Positions 8,282 through 15,656 of a DNA stretch of 64,000 bases are shown here, in pieces (position 1 is the first letter of the stretch; every line of letters starts with the position of its first letter). Source of the stretch: HKST-UBA178 sp965223815 (GTDB lineage Bacteria > Pseudomonadota > Gammaproteobacteria > Chromatiales > Chromatiaceae); NCBI GenBank assembly GCA_965223815.1, contig OZ245019.1, positions 3,534,001 through 3,598,000 on the forward strand, given 5' to 3'. Under the pieces are notes generated by a model. That model searched no databases. It was not told the DNA's origin and saw nothing but the letters and a program-made list of their open reading frames with translations. The translations under genes were made by a program, and so were the position numbers.

Positions 8282-8301
8282 GGTTACCACAAGGTTACCC
8301 C
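8282..8301 (+). repeat. Tandem GGTTACC repeat, candidate left integrase arm site
   Basis: GGTTACC occurs at 8282-8288 and 8293-8299, 11 bp apart, between the left attachment repeat and the integrase start. A matching pair in the same orientation lies just inside the right end (24315-24336). Paired short direct repeats at both ends are what arm-type binding sites of tyrosine integrases look like; binding is inferred. Confidence 0.55.
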
Positions 8302-8334
8302 GCGAAGTACCTGGTAGAAACAGAGGGGGTCAGG

Positions 8335-9546
8335 ATGCGGTTTACAGATCGCTCACTGAAAGCGCTAAAACCAGAGCTAAAAAGATATGAAATCGCGGAA
8401 TCAAATGGGCGGGGATTCCGTATCCGGGTCTTCCCCAGCGGCAAGAAATCGTTCGTCTGGCGGTACAAGTATCAAGGTCGATCTCGTGTGCTAGTACTCG
8501 GGCAATACCCAGAAGAGATATCCCTCTCCAAAGCGCACTCTCTCCATGCTGAATACGTGCGTCAACTTAAAGAAGAAGGAAAAGACCCCGGCGCCATAAA
8601 GATTGCGAAGAAGGAGGCGGATAGAGCCGCCGAAACCGTCAAGGAACTCTCCCAGCAATATATCTCCCGCCACGCCAAGAAGCTGAAGAAATCTTGGGAG
8701 GAAGACCAGCGAATGCTGGATAAGGATGTGTTACCGGTGTGGGGGCACATCAAGGCTAAGGATATCCACCGCCGGGATGTAATCGCCCTACTCGATGGGA
8801 TTGTGGACCGGGGATCGCCTGTCATGGCCAACCGGACCCTTGAGGTTATTCGGAAGATGTTCAACTTCGCAATAGAGCGGGACATCCTGGAGCACAGTCC
8901 CTGCCATTTGGTAAAAGCCCCCGGTAAGATCAATCAACGGGATCGGGTGTTGAGTCCCGATGAGATTATCCAGTTTTGGCGGAAACTGACACTAACGAAC
9001 ATAACCCCATTGGTACGCCTGGCGCTCAAGTTTCAGCTTGTGACCGCACAGCGGCGTGGTGAGGTGATAACAGCCGAATGGAAAGATATTGATTTGGATA
9101 ATGGCTGGTGGACGATCCCAGAAACCAAGAACAGATTATCCCATCGAGTGCCACTATCGCCTTTGGCGCTTACCTTGCTGCGCCACATTAAGCGCCAGTC
9201 AGGTGAAACCGAATGGCTATTTCCTAATCCCTCCCGTAAAGGCCCGATGACCGAGAAGGCCGCTACCAGGGCACTAGCACGCAATCTGGAAGTGATCGCC
9301 CTACCCCACTTCACCCCTCACGACTTACGGCGTACAGCAGCCTCCCAAATGGCTTCTGCGGGTGTTCAACGCCTAGTCATTGGCAAAGTGCTTAACCATG
9401 CTGAATCCGGCGTTACGGCTGTTTATGATCGCCATAGTTATGACCGGGAGAAGCGCACGGCTCTGGATGCCTGGGGCAAAAAGCTGGAAGAGATTATCTG
9501 CGGCAATCGAGAGACCAACGTGATACCGATGGAGCGCCGGAGATGA
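8335..9546 (+). CDS. int: P4-type tyrosine integrase of the island
   Basis: A 403-aa integrase from the ATG at 8335, preceded by GAGGGGGTCAGG; a longer frame from 8248 adds an implausible N-terminus running through the GGTTACC repeats. The N-terminus has the P4-integrase DUF4102 arm-binding layout (FTDRSLKALKP, then GFRIRVFPSGKKSFVWRY). The central SAM-like domain spans about 100-190. Catalytic residues are Arg240 (TAQRRGE), His329-x-x-Arg332 (HDLRRT), His355 (LNHAE) and Tyr364. It lies 187 bp from the left attachment repeat and reads into the island, the standard arrangement. It should catalyse integration at, and excision from, the tRNA-Arg gene. Confidence 0.93.
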   Translation: MRFTDRSLKALKPELKRYEIAESNGRGFRIRVFPSGKKSFVWRYKYQGRSRVLVLGQYPEEISLSKAHSLHAEYVRQLKEEGKDPGAIKIAKKEADRAAETVKELSQQYISRHAKKLKKSWEEDQRMLDKDVLPVWGHIKAKDIHRRDVIALLDGIVDRGSPVMANRTLEVIRKMFNFAIERDILEHSPCHLVKAPGKINQRDRVLSPDEIIQFWRKLTLTNITPLVRLALKFQLVTAQRRGEVITAEWKDIDLDNGWWTIPETKNRLSHRVPLSPLALTLLRHIKRQSGETEWLFPNPSRKGPMTEKAATRALARNLEVIALPHFTPHDLRRTAASQMASAGVQRLVIGKVLNHAESGVTAVYDRHSYDREKRTALDAWGKKLEEIICGNRETNVIPMERRR

Positions 9547-10133
9547 GCAAGAAACCAAAACCGAAGTACGGCTACCAGCCTGAAGGTTTTCTGGAAGACC
9601 ATCCACTATCAAATGAAGAAATATCCAGACTCCGGGACTTAGTCGACGATGATGCATTCATCGGACGTATGGAACTGATTACCTCCCTGTATCTGAACCT
9701 CGCTAAAGAAGATCTTGAAAAGCCAAGACCCTCTGAGATTAGAGCGGCTCTAGATGATCTGGAGACCAAGATTTTTGAATTAAGGCAAGCTTTCACCACC
9801 TTGGATAGTGAAACAAGTGATTTATTGCATCAAACCATCATGGAATATACTAAGAAGCTTCCCCCAGTTCCTTTGCTCCCCAGAGAACATGAACGGTACC
9901 TTCAATGGTTTGAAGGTATGGTGACATATACCCGTCTAAAATACTCAGTGAAAAAGCACAAAGACCAAGCCTCCCGCTTTCTTGCAGGCCAAGTCGCTGA
10001 GTTACTTCTCGAAAGAAATATCGCCCTTGCTGATTCTGTAACTGGAGATTTCTCCAAGTGCCTGCAAATTGTATCCGGAGAAAGCCCCGATACAGTCCGC
10101 AATTGGATCCAAATCTATTTGGGTAAAAAGTAG
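9543..10133 (+). CDS. Hypothetical protein coupled to the integrase
   Basis: A 196-aa soluble, mostly helical protein with no recognised domain. Its ATG overlaps the integrase TGA (ATGA), so it is translated from the same message. The sequence is charged, with a Lys/Pro-rich N-terminus (SKKPKPKYGYQPEGF) and predicted helices throughout (LSNEEISRLRDLVDDDAF, then ETSDLLHQTIMEYTKKL). There is no signal peptide or membrane segment. A role linked to integration or element maintenance is possible from position only. Confidence 0.75.
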   Translation: MSKKPKPKYGYQPEGFLEDHPLSNEEISRLRDLVDDDAFIGRMELITSLYLNLAKEDLEKPRPSEIRAALDDLETKIFELRQAFTTLDSETSDLLHQTIMEYTKKLPPVPLLPREHERYLQWFEGMVTYTRLKYSVKKHKDQASRFLAGQVAELLLERNIALADSVTGDFSKCLQIVSGESPDTVRNWIQIYLGKK

Positions 10134-10219
10134 CCCTCGTAAGGAGGGAGTTTTACCCTATACTGCACTAACCCGTATCCCTAGCATGTGTTCCACGTTA
10201 ACCAACGAGGAACCATGCA

Positions 10220-10408
10220 ATGCCAGAACGTTTTCTCCCCTTCTCTGAAGTTCAAAAGATAACCGGCGGAAAATCCCGAACCACTATTTGGCGCTGGGAG
10301 AAAGCCGGGCTTTTTCCCAAACATCGAAAGATCGGACCCAACACCAATGGTTGGCCTGAGTCTGAGGTCAATGCCTGGGTCGAATCTCAAAGCCTGTCAG
10401 CCGCTTGA
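10220..10408 (+). CDS. alpA: AlpA-family transcriptional regulator / excisionase-like
   Basis: A 62-aa protein of the AlpA (MerR-like winged helix) family: FLPFSEVQKITGGKSRTTIW forms the helix-turn-helix, KAGLFPKHRKIG the wing, and WPESEVNAWVES the closing helix that is diagnostic of AlpA. In P4-like satellites AlpA activates excision and early expression. It sits at the head of the long plus-strand operon, 86 bp after the integrase-linked gene, a gap with room for a promoter. Confidence 0.88.
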   Translation: MPERFLPFSEVQKITGGKSRTTIWRWEKAGLFPKHRKIGPNTNGWPESEVNAWVESQSLSAA

Positions 10409-10418
10409 GGGAACTCCA

Positions 10419-10829
10419 ATGACTACAACAACCACACGTCCCAGTTATCCACCCCAGCCCTGCGAATGGGAGGCCCTGCCCTTCATCAATCATTCTGGTA
10501 AGAAGAGTACACGCGGGAACTGGAAAGTCGAACCCACTGACGATTACGCACTGGCTTGCAACAAGGGCGCCGAGTACGCAGCTCATATGGCCTGCTATCT
10601 GCTCCAGAATCCTTCCTGGGTCGGCAGCAACATGTTGGGCCACATTGCTGGGCATATCGACTTTGCTGATGATTCAGAGACAAAAGGATACTGGGTTGGA
10701 TTCTTCAGTCACCTGGAATACATGCTGTATTACTTCAGTAAGGAGCATGATCCCTGGGACTTTCATTTACAGATAAACCGCCACTTCGAACAGCTTCGCA
10801 AGGATCGTGAGCAGCAGGTGGCTGAATGA
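10419..10829 (+). CDS. Hypothetical island protein (136 aa)
   Basis: The start is the ATG at 10419 after TTGAGGGAACTCCA; an upstream start at 10347 would overlap alpA and is rejected. The protein begins with a Thr/Pro-rich leader (MTTTTTRPSYPPQPCEW) and continues with an aromatic-rich domain (HMACYLLQNPSWVGSNMLGH, then GFFSHLEYMLYYFSKEHDPW). No membrane segment is evident. I do not recognise a family. It ends with an ATGA overlap into the next gene, so it belongs to the replication operon. Confidence 0.75.
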   Translation: MTTTTTRPSYPPQPCEWEALPFINHSGKKSTRGNWKVEPTDDYALACNKGAEYAAHMACYLLQNPSWVGSNMLGHIAGHIDFADDSETKGYWVGFFSHLEYMLYYFSKEHDPWDFHLQINRHFEQLRKDREQQVAE

Positions 10830-11197
10830 GCGTACATATCCCAATCAGTAGATCAATCGCCATCGGCAGCGATACTTACCAGTGGATTATCAAGCGAGCG
10901 GCCAAGGATAAGGCCGGTAACAAGGTTTGGAGGCCAGAATCCTACTACACCACCCTGGAACAAGCTGTTAGGGCTTTGCTGGACGCTGCTCTGCGTGATT
11001 CCGCAGCCCAGTCGGTAGGTGAGCTTAGGGTAGCCTTGGATAACGCCGTCAGCAGGCTCAAGCAAAGCCTATCTCCAACACAATACCGGGTAACGGTTGA
11101 AGGGCCACGCCCTGAAGGTGATCCCCCGGTCAATGCGTCTCAAGTAGGCCGGATACCCGTTGAACCTGGACCAATGAGTGGGAGGAATGCCGCATGA
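10826..11197 (+). CDS. Hypothetical island protein (123 aa)
   Basis: Soluble protein with an N-terminal beta-rich region (YQWIIKRAAKDKAGNKVW, then PESYYTTLEQAVRALLDAAL) and a C-terminal helix plus Pro/Gly-rich tail. The first half looks like a small phage-type protein that reads a lysine-rich surface loop, but I cannot name a family. It is coupled by ATGA overlaps on both sides. Confidence 0.7.
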   Translation: MSVHIPISRSIAIGSDTYQWIIKRAAKDKAGNKVWRPESYYTTLEQAVRALLDAALRDSAAQSVGELRVALDNAVSRLKQSLSPTQYRVTVEGPRPEGDPPVNASQVGRIPVEPGPMSGRNAA

Positions 11198-11514
11198 TCA
11201 CCTCAGAACTCGACACAATGTTTTGGGGCAGCCACTTTCCCGAAGGTGGGCGCAAACTGCGGTTCCAGATCACCCCGGAGACAGCTTCAGAAATCGCTGG
11301 AGCCGTAGCAAATTTCAAATCTCAAATGGTCGTCACGCTGCGTTCTGTGAACTGCCTGATATCCATTGCTGCCAGCGAAAACGGCGAGAGCCCGTCACCC
11401 GAGCTCATTAGTGAATGCGCCTGGGGGCCGTCCGGCTTGGCCGACTTGGTTCATGTGCTGGACAGCATCGAGCGGGAAGCGGATCGGATGAGTGAAAGGA
11501 GTCAGGAGAAATGA
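11194..11514 (+). CDS. Hypothetical island protein (106 aa)
   Basis: No family recognised. The sequence has an N-terminal alternating beta-like part (FWGSHFPEGGRKLRFQITPE), a central hydrophobic strand (VVTLRSVNCLISIAAS) and an acidic C-terminal helix (ADLVHVLDSIEREADRM). It is coupled to its neighbours on both sides by 4-bp ATGA overlaps, so its product is probably made in step with theirs. Confidence 0.7.
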   Translation: MITSELDTMFWGSHFPEGGRKLRFQITPETASEIAGAVANFKSQMVVTLRSVNCLISIAASENGESPSPELISECAWGPSGLADLVHVLDSIEREADRMSERSQEK

Positions 11515-11663
11515 CCGATCTCGAAATCCAGCGCGTCAATGCCGAGATTGCCAATCTCATGGCTCAAGCCGCCAAAGCTTCGAAAGAGGCTCGATGGTAT
11601 GAGATCACCATTGCAGTAGCCGCTACGCTGGCTGTTGTCGCGGTGGTGAAACTGTTTCTCTGA
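11511..11663 (+). CDS. Small single-pass membrane protein (50 aa)
   Basis: ATG at 11511 overlapping the previous TGA, ending TGA at 11661-11663. The first 30 residues form a charged amphipathic helix (LEIQRVNAEIANLMAQAAKA), then one membrane segment (ITIAVAATLAVVAVVKLFL) runs to the C-terminus. Short proteins with this helix-then-anchor layout are common next to replication genes of phages and integrative elements; the function is not known. It could anchor a replication or partner protein to the membrane. Confidence 0.75.
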   Translation: MTDLEIQRVNAEIANLMAQAAKASKEARWYEITIAVAATLAVVAVVKLFL

Positions 11664-11672
11664 GGTGAATCG

Positions 11673-12593
11673 ATGAGCCGACGCACCAAAGCAGAGATCG
11701 AATACCTCAAGGCCCATCTCTACCACATCGTGAAAGCAATGAAGCCCATGACCGTTCGCCAGATCTTCTATCAAGCGGTATCGCTGGGGCTGATCGCCAA
11801 ATCGGAGCAGGAGTACAAGGGGACTGTTGTTCGGTTGCTCACGCAAATGCGCAGGAATGATGAGCTCCCCTGGCAATGGATTGCGGACAACACTCGCTGG
11901 ATGCGCAAGCCCAATACCCACAACGATCTGAAAACGATGCTGGAGGAGTCCCAGGAACTCTATCGCCGGGCATTGTGGCGGGACCAGGATGCGTATGTGG
12001 AGATCTGGCTGGAGAAAGATGCCCTATCGGGGGTGCTGTATGACGTGACCAGTGAATGGGATGTCCCCCTGATGGTGACGCGAGGCTATCCCTCCTATTC
12101 CTACCTGGCGCAAGCGGCCCAGACCATCGCAGCCACGGATAAGCCGACCTACCTCTATTACTTCGGGGATCACGATCCCAGCGGTGTCGATATCCCCCGG
12201 CACGTGAATAGCGAGCTCAGGGAACTTGCGAATAAGGCATTCCTGGCCAACGACCCCGAGAAGGCTGCATTTAACCTCGCTGCTGCATCGGTCTTTGGAT
12301 CGGGGCTTTTCGGAGATGGTCCGGAGATCCACTTCAAGCGGGTGGCAGTCCTACCGGAGCAAATTGTTGACCTAGACCTACAAACCCGACCGACCAAGAA
12401 AACAGACACTCGGGCCAAGAACTTCAAAGGCGAATCGGTGGAGGTCGATGCCATTCACCCGGATACACTGCGAGAAATGGTTCGGAAATGCATCATCCAG
12501 CATATCGACGATGAGATTCTGGAGAACACCCACCGGATCGAGCAGGCCGAGCGGGAAACGTTATCCGAGGTGATCGAGGGATTAGGCCCATGA
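11673..12593 (+). CDS. TOPRIM protein related to Spo11/topoisomerase VI A subunit
   Basis: A 306-aa protein. The C-terminal two thirds holds a TOPRIM-like domain: the acidic strand VEIWLEKDALSG (Glu114) and FGDHDPSGVDI (Asp166, Asp168), the same spacing style as TopoVI-A. The N-terminus has MTVRQIFYQAVSLGL, which resembles the 5Y-CAP helix of Spo11/TopoVI-A with Tyr33 in the position of the DNA-cleaving tyrosine. It is shorter than TopoVI-A (usually about 360-390 aa) and no B subunit (GHKL ATPase) is present. B-less TopoVI-A-like proteins of mobile elements have been described under the name Mini-A; this may be one. It is placed just before the primase-helicase, so a role in replication, resolution or host-DNA cleavage is plausible. 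Confidence 0.7.
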   Translation: MSRRTKAEIEYLKAHLYHIVKAMKPMTVRQIFYQAVSLGLIAKSEQEYKGTVVRLLTQMRRNDELPWQWIADNTRWMRKPNTHNDLKTMLEESQELYRRALWRDQDAYVEIWLEKDALSGVLYDVTSEWDVPLMVTRGYPSYSYLAQAAQTIAATDKPTYLYYFGDHDPSGVDIPRHVNSELRELANKAFLANDPEKAAFNLAAASVFGSGLFGDGPEIHFKRVAVLPEQIVDLDLQTRPTKKTDTRAKNFKGESVEVDAIHPDTLREMVRKCIIQHIDDEILENTHRIEQAERETLSEVIEGLGP

Positions 12594-12633
12594 ACGAGTT
12601 AAGCGAAAACGTCTGAGAGCTTGAAAGCAGATT

Positions 12634-14526
12634 ATGAACTCCCCCGCAGTCGACTACGTCCAATCCGGCTTCGTGTTGGTGCCGATCCCTTCAGGGAAGA
12701 AGGGTCCAACAATTGAGGGATGGAATACCCGACCGCTCTGTATATCGACAGTGGAGCAGGCGCAGCAGTTGAACGGCGGCAATATTGGTCTGGCGCATGC
12801 CTACAGCGGAACCTGTTCTATCGATATCGATCAGTACCAGGCTGCGGAGCAATGGTTGGCGGAAAGAGGGATTGATCTTGCGGCGCTGCTTATGGATGAG
12901 CAGTCCGTTCAGATATTCAGCGGCAGGGATAACCGGGCGAAGTTACTCTACCGGTTGCCGCATGGAATGACACCGCTTCCAAAAAAGTCGGTCACCAACC
13001 AACACGGGGACTTTATCGATTTCCGTTGCGCCACTGCCAGTGGGCTTACTGTTCAGGATGTCCTACCCCCTTCCATCCATCCAGATACCGGTAAGCCGTA
13101 TCAATGGAAAGGGGACTTTCACAATCTGCCGGTATTGCCGGATGGGTTGCTCAGGGTATGGCGCAGCCTTCTCGAAGCCACTACAAACACACCACAAAGT
13201 GTGGTCCTGGAGACACTGGGACTGTCCTCCTGGACGATCAGGCTCATTCGTGAGGGCAATGAAGAGGGCAAATATCCAAGCCGCTCAGAGGCGATCTACG
13301 GGGCGCTGAAAGACTTGGTGAAGGCGCGTCTTGATGATCCAACGATCTGCGCTGTCATGACCGACCCGGCACACGGCATTGCACAGAAACCATTGCAGCA
13401 ATCAAACGGCGATATCCAGCGGGCGATAAAGTGGATCGGTAACCAGATCCCCAAGGCAAGGGCGGAGGTTTCAGACGAAGCCAAAAACCTTTTCCGGATC
13501 GCCCCCTTGATTCAGAAACCAGAAAACTATGGCATGAAACCCATCAGTTGTACCGAGCTCCTGGACCTAACCTTTGAGGAACTCTGCTGGATCGTAAGGG
13601 CAACCATACCAGCGGGAACCATGCTGTTCTTCGGTAAGCCCAAGAAAGGGAAGTCCTTCCTAGCATTGATGGTTGCCATGAGTGTGGCCGCCGGGCAGAA
13701 GGTATTCGGGAAAGAGGCAAAGCAACGCCGGGTGCTCTACATGGGGTTAGAGGATAGTGTGAGGCGATTACAGCGCCGGGTGAAGGGATGCGCGAACGCC
13801 TTGCAGATCCCCCACGAGGACTTCTCCAGCCGGTTGCATGTGACCACTACCTCGAACCGGCTCGATACCGGACTTATGGATGAGCTGAAAGGCTGGATGG
13901 AGAAGCATTCTGATACCGGGCTGATTGTGGTGGACATGCTGAAGAAGGTCACCGCAGCCAACCAAGGAAAGAATCTCTACGAGGAGCAGGCCCAGGTTGG
14001 CGATACATTGACCCGGTTTTGTCATCAGTACCCTGAGCTGGCCATTATGGTCGTTCACCATAGCCGTAAGGCCGAAACAGACGACCCTTTTGACATGGTA
14101 TCCGGTACCACAGGGTTGTCCGGTAGCTATGACTCCCTGGCGGCGATTACCGATACCGAAGGCGGGCGAATGCTCCACATCACCGGTAGGGATATCGAGA
14201 ACCGGGATATACCCCTAAAGATGAACGATGCGGGCATGTACACCTTGGAAGGCGTAGACCCCGAGGAGGAACGCCAGGCCAGCATGAGCGATACCCGCCG
14301 GAAGGTTTATAAAGCTGTAGCTACCACTACTCCTATGAGTAGGAAGGATGTGGTGGCAGGTTGTGGATTGCCGGGAAACATCGTTGACCAACAACTGCGA
14401 AAGTTGAAAAAAGATGGCCTGATTAAGCATACAGAGTATGGCAAGTATCAGAAGACCGGGAAGCGATTCTTCGAAGAGGGGGCGACGGTTTTCCCCGGAT
14501 TAACAGACCTGGAGCCGACACCATGA
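12634..14526 (+). CDS. Primase-polymerase / RepA-type helicase fusion
   Basis: A 630-aa replication protein. The N-terminal ~200 residues match the bifunctional primase-polymerase domain (WNTRPL near 30, metal-binding CSIDIDQ with Asp64 and Asp66, and the GDFIDFRC strand). Residues about 300-540 are a RepA/AAA_25-type ATPase: Walker A GKPKKGKS at 334-341, Walker B LIVVDML around Asp434, and the VHHSRK motif. The C-terminal ~80 residues contain a winged helix (SRKDVVAGCGLPGNIVDQQL). This architecture drives autonomous replication of satellites and integrative elements from an adjacent origin. An iteron-like array lies directly after the gene. No strong ribosome site precedes the ATG. Confidence 0.88.
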   Translation: MNSPAVDYVQSGFVLVPIPSGKKGPTIEGWNTRPLCISTVEQAQQLNGGNIGLAHAYSGTCSIDIDQYQAAEQWLAERGIDLAALLMDEQSVQIFSGRDNRAKLLYRLPHGMTPLPKKSVTNQHGDFIDFRCATASGLTVQDVLPPSIHPDTGKPYQWKGDFHNLPVLPDGLLRVWRSLLEATTNTPQSVVLETLGLSSWTIRLIREGNEEGKYPSRSEAIYGALKDLVKARLDDPTICAVMTDPAHGIAQKPLQQSNGDIQRAIKWIGNQIPKARAEVSDEAKNLFRIAPLIQKPENYGMKPISCTELLDLTFEELCWIVRATIPAGTMLFFGKPKKGKSFLALMVAMSVAAGQKVFGKEAKQRRVLYMGLEDSVRRLQRRVKGCANALQIPHEDFSSRLHVTTTSNRLDTGLMDELKGWMEKHSDTGLIVVDMLKKVTAANQGKNLYEEQAQVGDTLTRFCHQYPELAIMVVHHSRKAETDDPFDMVSGTTGLSGSYDSLAAITDTEGGRMLHITGRDIENRDIPLKMNDAGMYTLEGVDPEEERQASMSDTRRKVYKAVATTTPMSRKDVVAGCGLPGNIVDQQLRKLKKDGLIKHTEYGKYQKTGKRFFEEGATVFPGLTDLEPTP

Positions 14527-14648
14527 CCAACAGAGGAACTCTTAGTACTGGTATGTATCCCCATAAGACTCATAAGACCGTAAGACTTTCTGGGGCATTC
14601 CCTAATAGAAGTCTTATGACTCTTACTACTCTTATGGGGGGGATATAA
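14523..14648 (+). CDS. Doubtful 41-aa reading frame across the iteron array
   Basis: ATG overlaps the helicase TGA (ATGA), and the frame stays open through the inverted iteron array to TAA at 14646-14648. The composition (Thr/Leu/Met-rich, reflecting the repeats) does not look like a folded protein. It may be translated, but the DNA repeats are the stronger explanation for this stretch. Confidence 0.25.
   Translation: MTNRGTLSTGMYPHKTHKTVRLSGAFPNRSLMTLTTLMGGI
14559..14640. repeat. Inverted iteron-like array, candidate replication origin
   Basis: Three 7-mers of the form RTAAGAC at 14563, 14572 and 14580 on the plus strand face three on the minus strand (RTAAGAS, at 14611, 14620 and 14629), spaced 8-9 bp. 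Outer ends are CCCCATAAGA on both sides, making imperfect 30-bp inverted arms around a 20-bp centre. It starts about 35 bp after the primase-helicase gene. Repeats of this kind next to a replication gene are typical of origins (ori or crr-like regions); function is inferred. Confidence 0.55.
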
Positions 14649-14657
14649 GGACACATT

Positions 14658-14816
14658 GTGGAACAGAAGAATACAAGACCATACCGGCCTAGCTACCTAG
14701 GCAAGACCAAACGCGGCACACGTGTACTGGTCCGCCACCGGTACGACTGCGACCACTGGCGCAGGCTGCCGTGTGATTGCGGGCGCTCATTGATTGTGGA
14801 GGCCCCGAGAGGATAG
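14658..14816 (+). CDS. Small Cys-rich protein (52 aa)
   Basis: GTG start at 14658 with AAGGACACATT upstream, TAG at 14814-14816. Basic N-terminus (RPYRPSYLGKTKRGTRVLVR) followed by YDCDHW and LPCDCGRSL: three Cys and a His that could bind zinc. It lies between the candidate origin and the HNH nuclease. The layout resembles small phage proteins near packaging genes; function unknown. Confidence 0.55.
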   Translation: MEQKNTRPYRPSYLGKTKRGTRVLVRHRYDCDHWRRLPCDCGRSLIVEAPRG

Positions 14817-14903
14817 GGGGGTGTAAAAGTCTGGTGGACCAACCGGACAGCGCGCTCATACCTTCAGCACCATAAATCTGTTGATTTCAGGAATTGAGTA
14901 GAT

Positions 14904-15266
14904 ATGCCATACAGCGCACCTAGACCCTGTACCTATCCTGGCTGTAATGCCCTGGCTTACGCCGGTAGCAGATGTGAGAAGCATCCCTATCAGGACAGGA
15001 CAAGAGGCGGATACAACAACCAGAAAGGCAACCGCCATGCTCAGGGATACGGCTACCAATGGGTAAAGCTACGTCAGCGTATTCTCAGGCGAGATCGATA
15101 CATCTGCCAGCAGTGCGGATCTAATGCTAATCAGGTAGACCACATCATCCCGAAGGCGCAAGGCGGGACAGACAGCCCAGACAACCTGCAATCGCTTTGT
15201 AAACGATGTCATCGAAGTAAGACAGCAGGGGAAGGGGGGGATAAAAGTCTGGAGGTTTCGTCTTAG
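14904..15266 (+). CDS. HNH endonuclease of the phage packaging type
   Basis: A 120-aa HNH nuclease. The N-terminus carries a Cys pair and Cys/His region (CTYPGCNALAYAGSRCEKH), followed by the GYGYQWVKLRQRILRRD segment typical of phage HNH proteins. The core has Cys68/Cys71, catalytic Asp79-His80, Asn94 and the Cys99/Cys102-His103 zinc site. In HK97-like cos phages an HNH protein encoded beside the terminase stimulates terminase cutting. Here it precedes a terminase small subunit by 64 bp but no large terminase follows. Confidence 0.9.
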   Translation: MPYSAPRPCTYPGCNALAYAGSRCEKHPYQDRTRGGYNNQKGNRHAQGYGYQWVKLRQRILRRDRYICQQCGSNANQVDHIIPKAQGGTDSPDNLQSLCKRCHRSKTAGEGGDKSLEVSS

Positions 15267-15330
15267 GTAGCGCGCATCCAGGGAAATTTTCACTGACAAC
15301 ACCCCGGTTCAACGAAAAATGAGGTCAATC

Positions 15331-15654
15331 ATGAAGGCACCAAAACATCTGAAATCCACTACCAGACGTTGGTTCGAAGGCGTTCTGGAAGAATACGAAC
15401 TGGAACCCCATCATATCCGGCTACTGACTTTAGCGGGAGAAGCCTGGGACCGATGTAACCAGGCCAGAGAGATCATCGACCGGGAGGGCATGACGTACCT
15501 CGACCGATTCGAAGCCCCCAAGGCAAGACCAGAGATCGCCATCGAGCGGGATAGCCGCCTGGCCTTTGCCCGGTTAATTCGGGAGCTCGATCTGGACGTT
15601 TCCCCACCTCCGGAGGCGTCCCGAATTCCCAGCCTACGCAGCAATCGAGGTTAG
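15331..15654 (+). CDS. terS: P27-family phage terminase small subunit
   Basis: A 107-aa protein from the ATG at 15331, which has GAGG six bases upstream; an ATG at 15319 overlaps that site and is less likely. The sequence follows the P27 small-terminase layout: MKAPKHL start, LTLAGEAWDRCNQAREII, the FEAPKARPEIAIERDSRLAF stretch and the RLIRELDLD helix. Small terminases recognise the DNA to be packaged. On a satellite this protein could redirect a helper phage large terminase to island DNA. No large terminase is encoded anywhere on the island. Confidence 0.8.
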   Translation: MKAPKHLKSTTRRWFEGVLEEYELEPHHIRLLTLAGEAWDRCNQAREIIDREGMTYLDRFEAPKARPEIAIERDSRLAFARLIRELDLDVSPPPEASRIPSLRSNRG

Positions 15655-15656
15655 TC

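Noticed and set aside
12590..12616. Eight-residue frame overlapping the TOPRIM gene stop (ATGA)
   Set aside because: Too short to support as a gene; could be a coupling relic before the primase-helicase, but no evidence beyond the ATGA.
14559..14640. CRISPR-like reading of the TAAGA repeats
   Set aside because: Units are only 7 bp, spaced 8-9 bp, and inverted; they do not form repeat-spacer units. An iteron/origin reading fits better.
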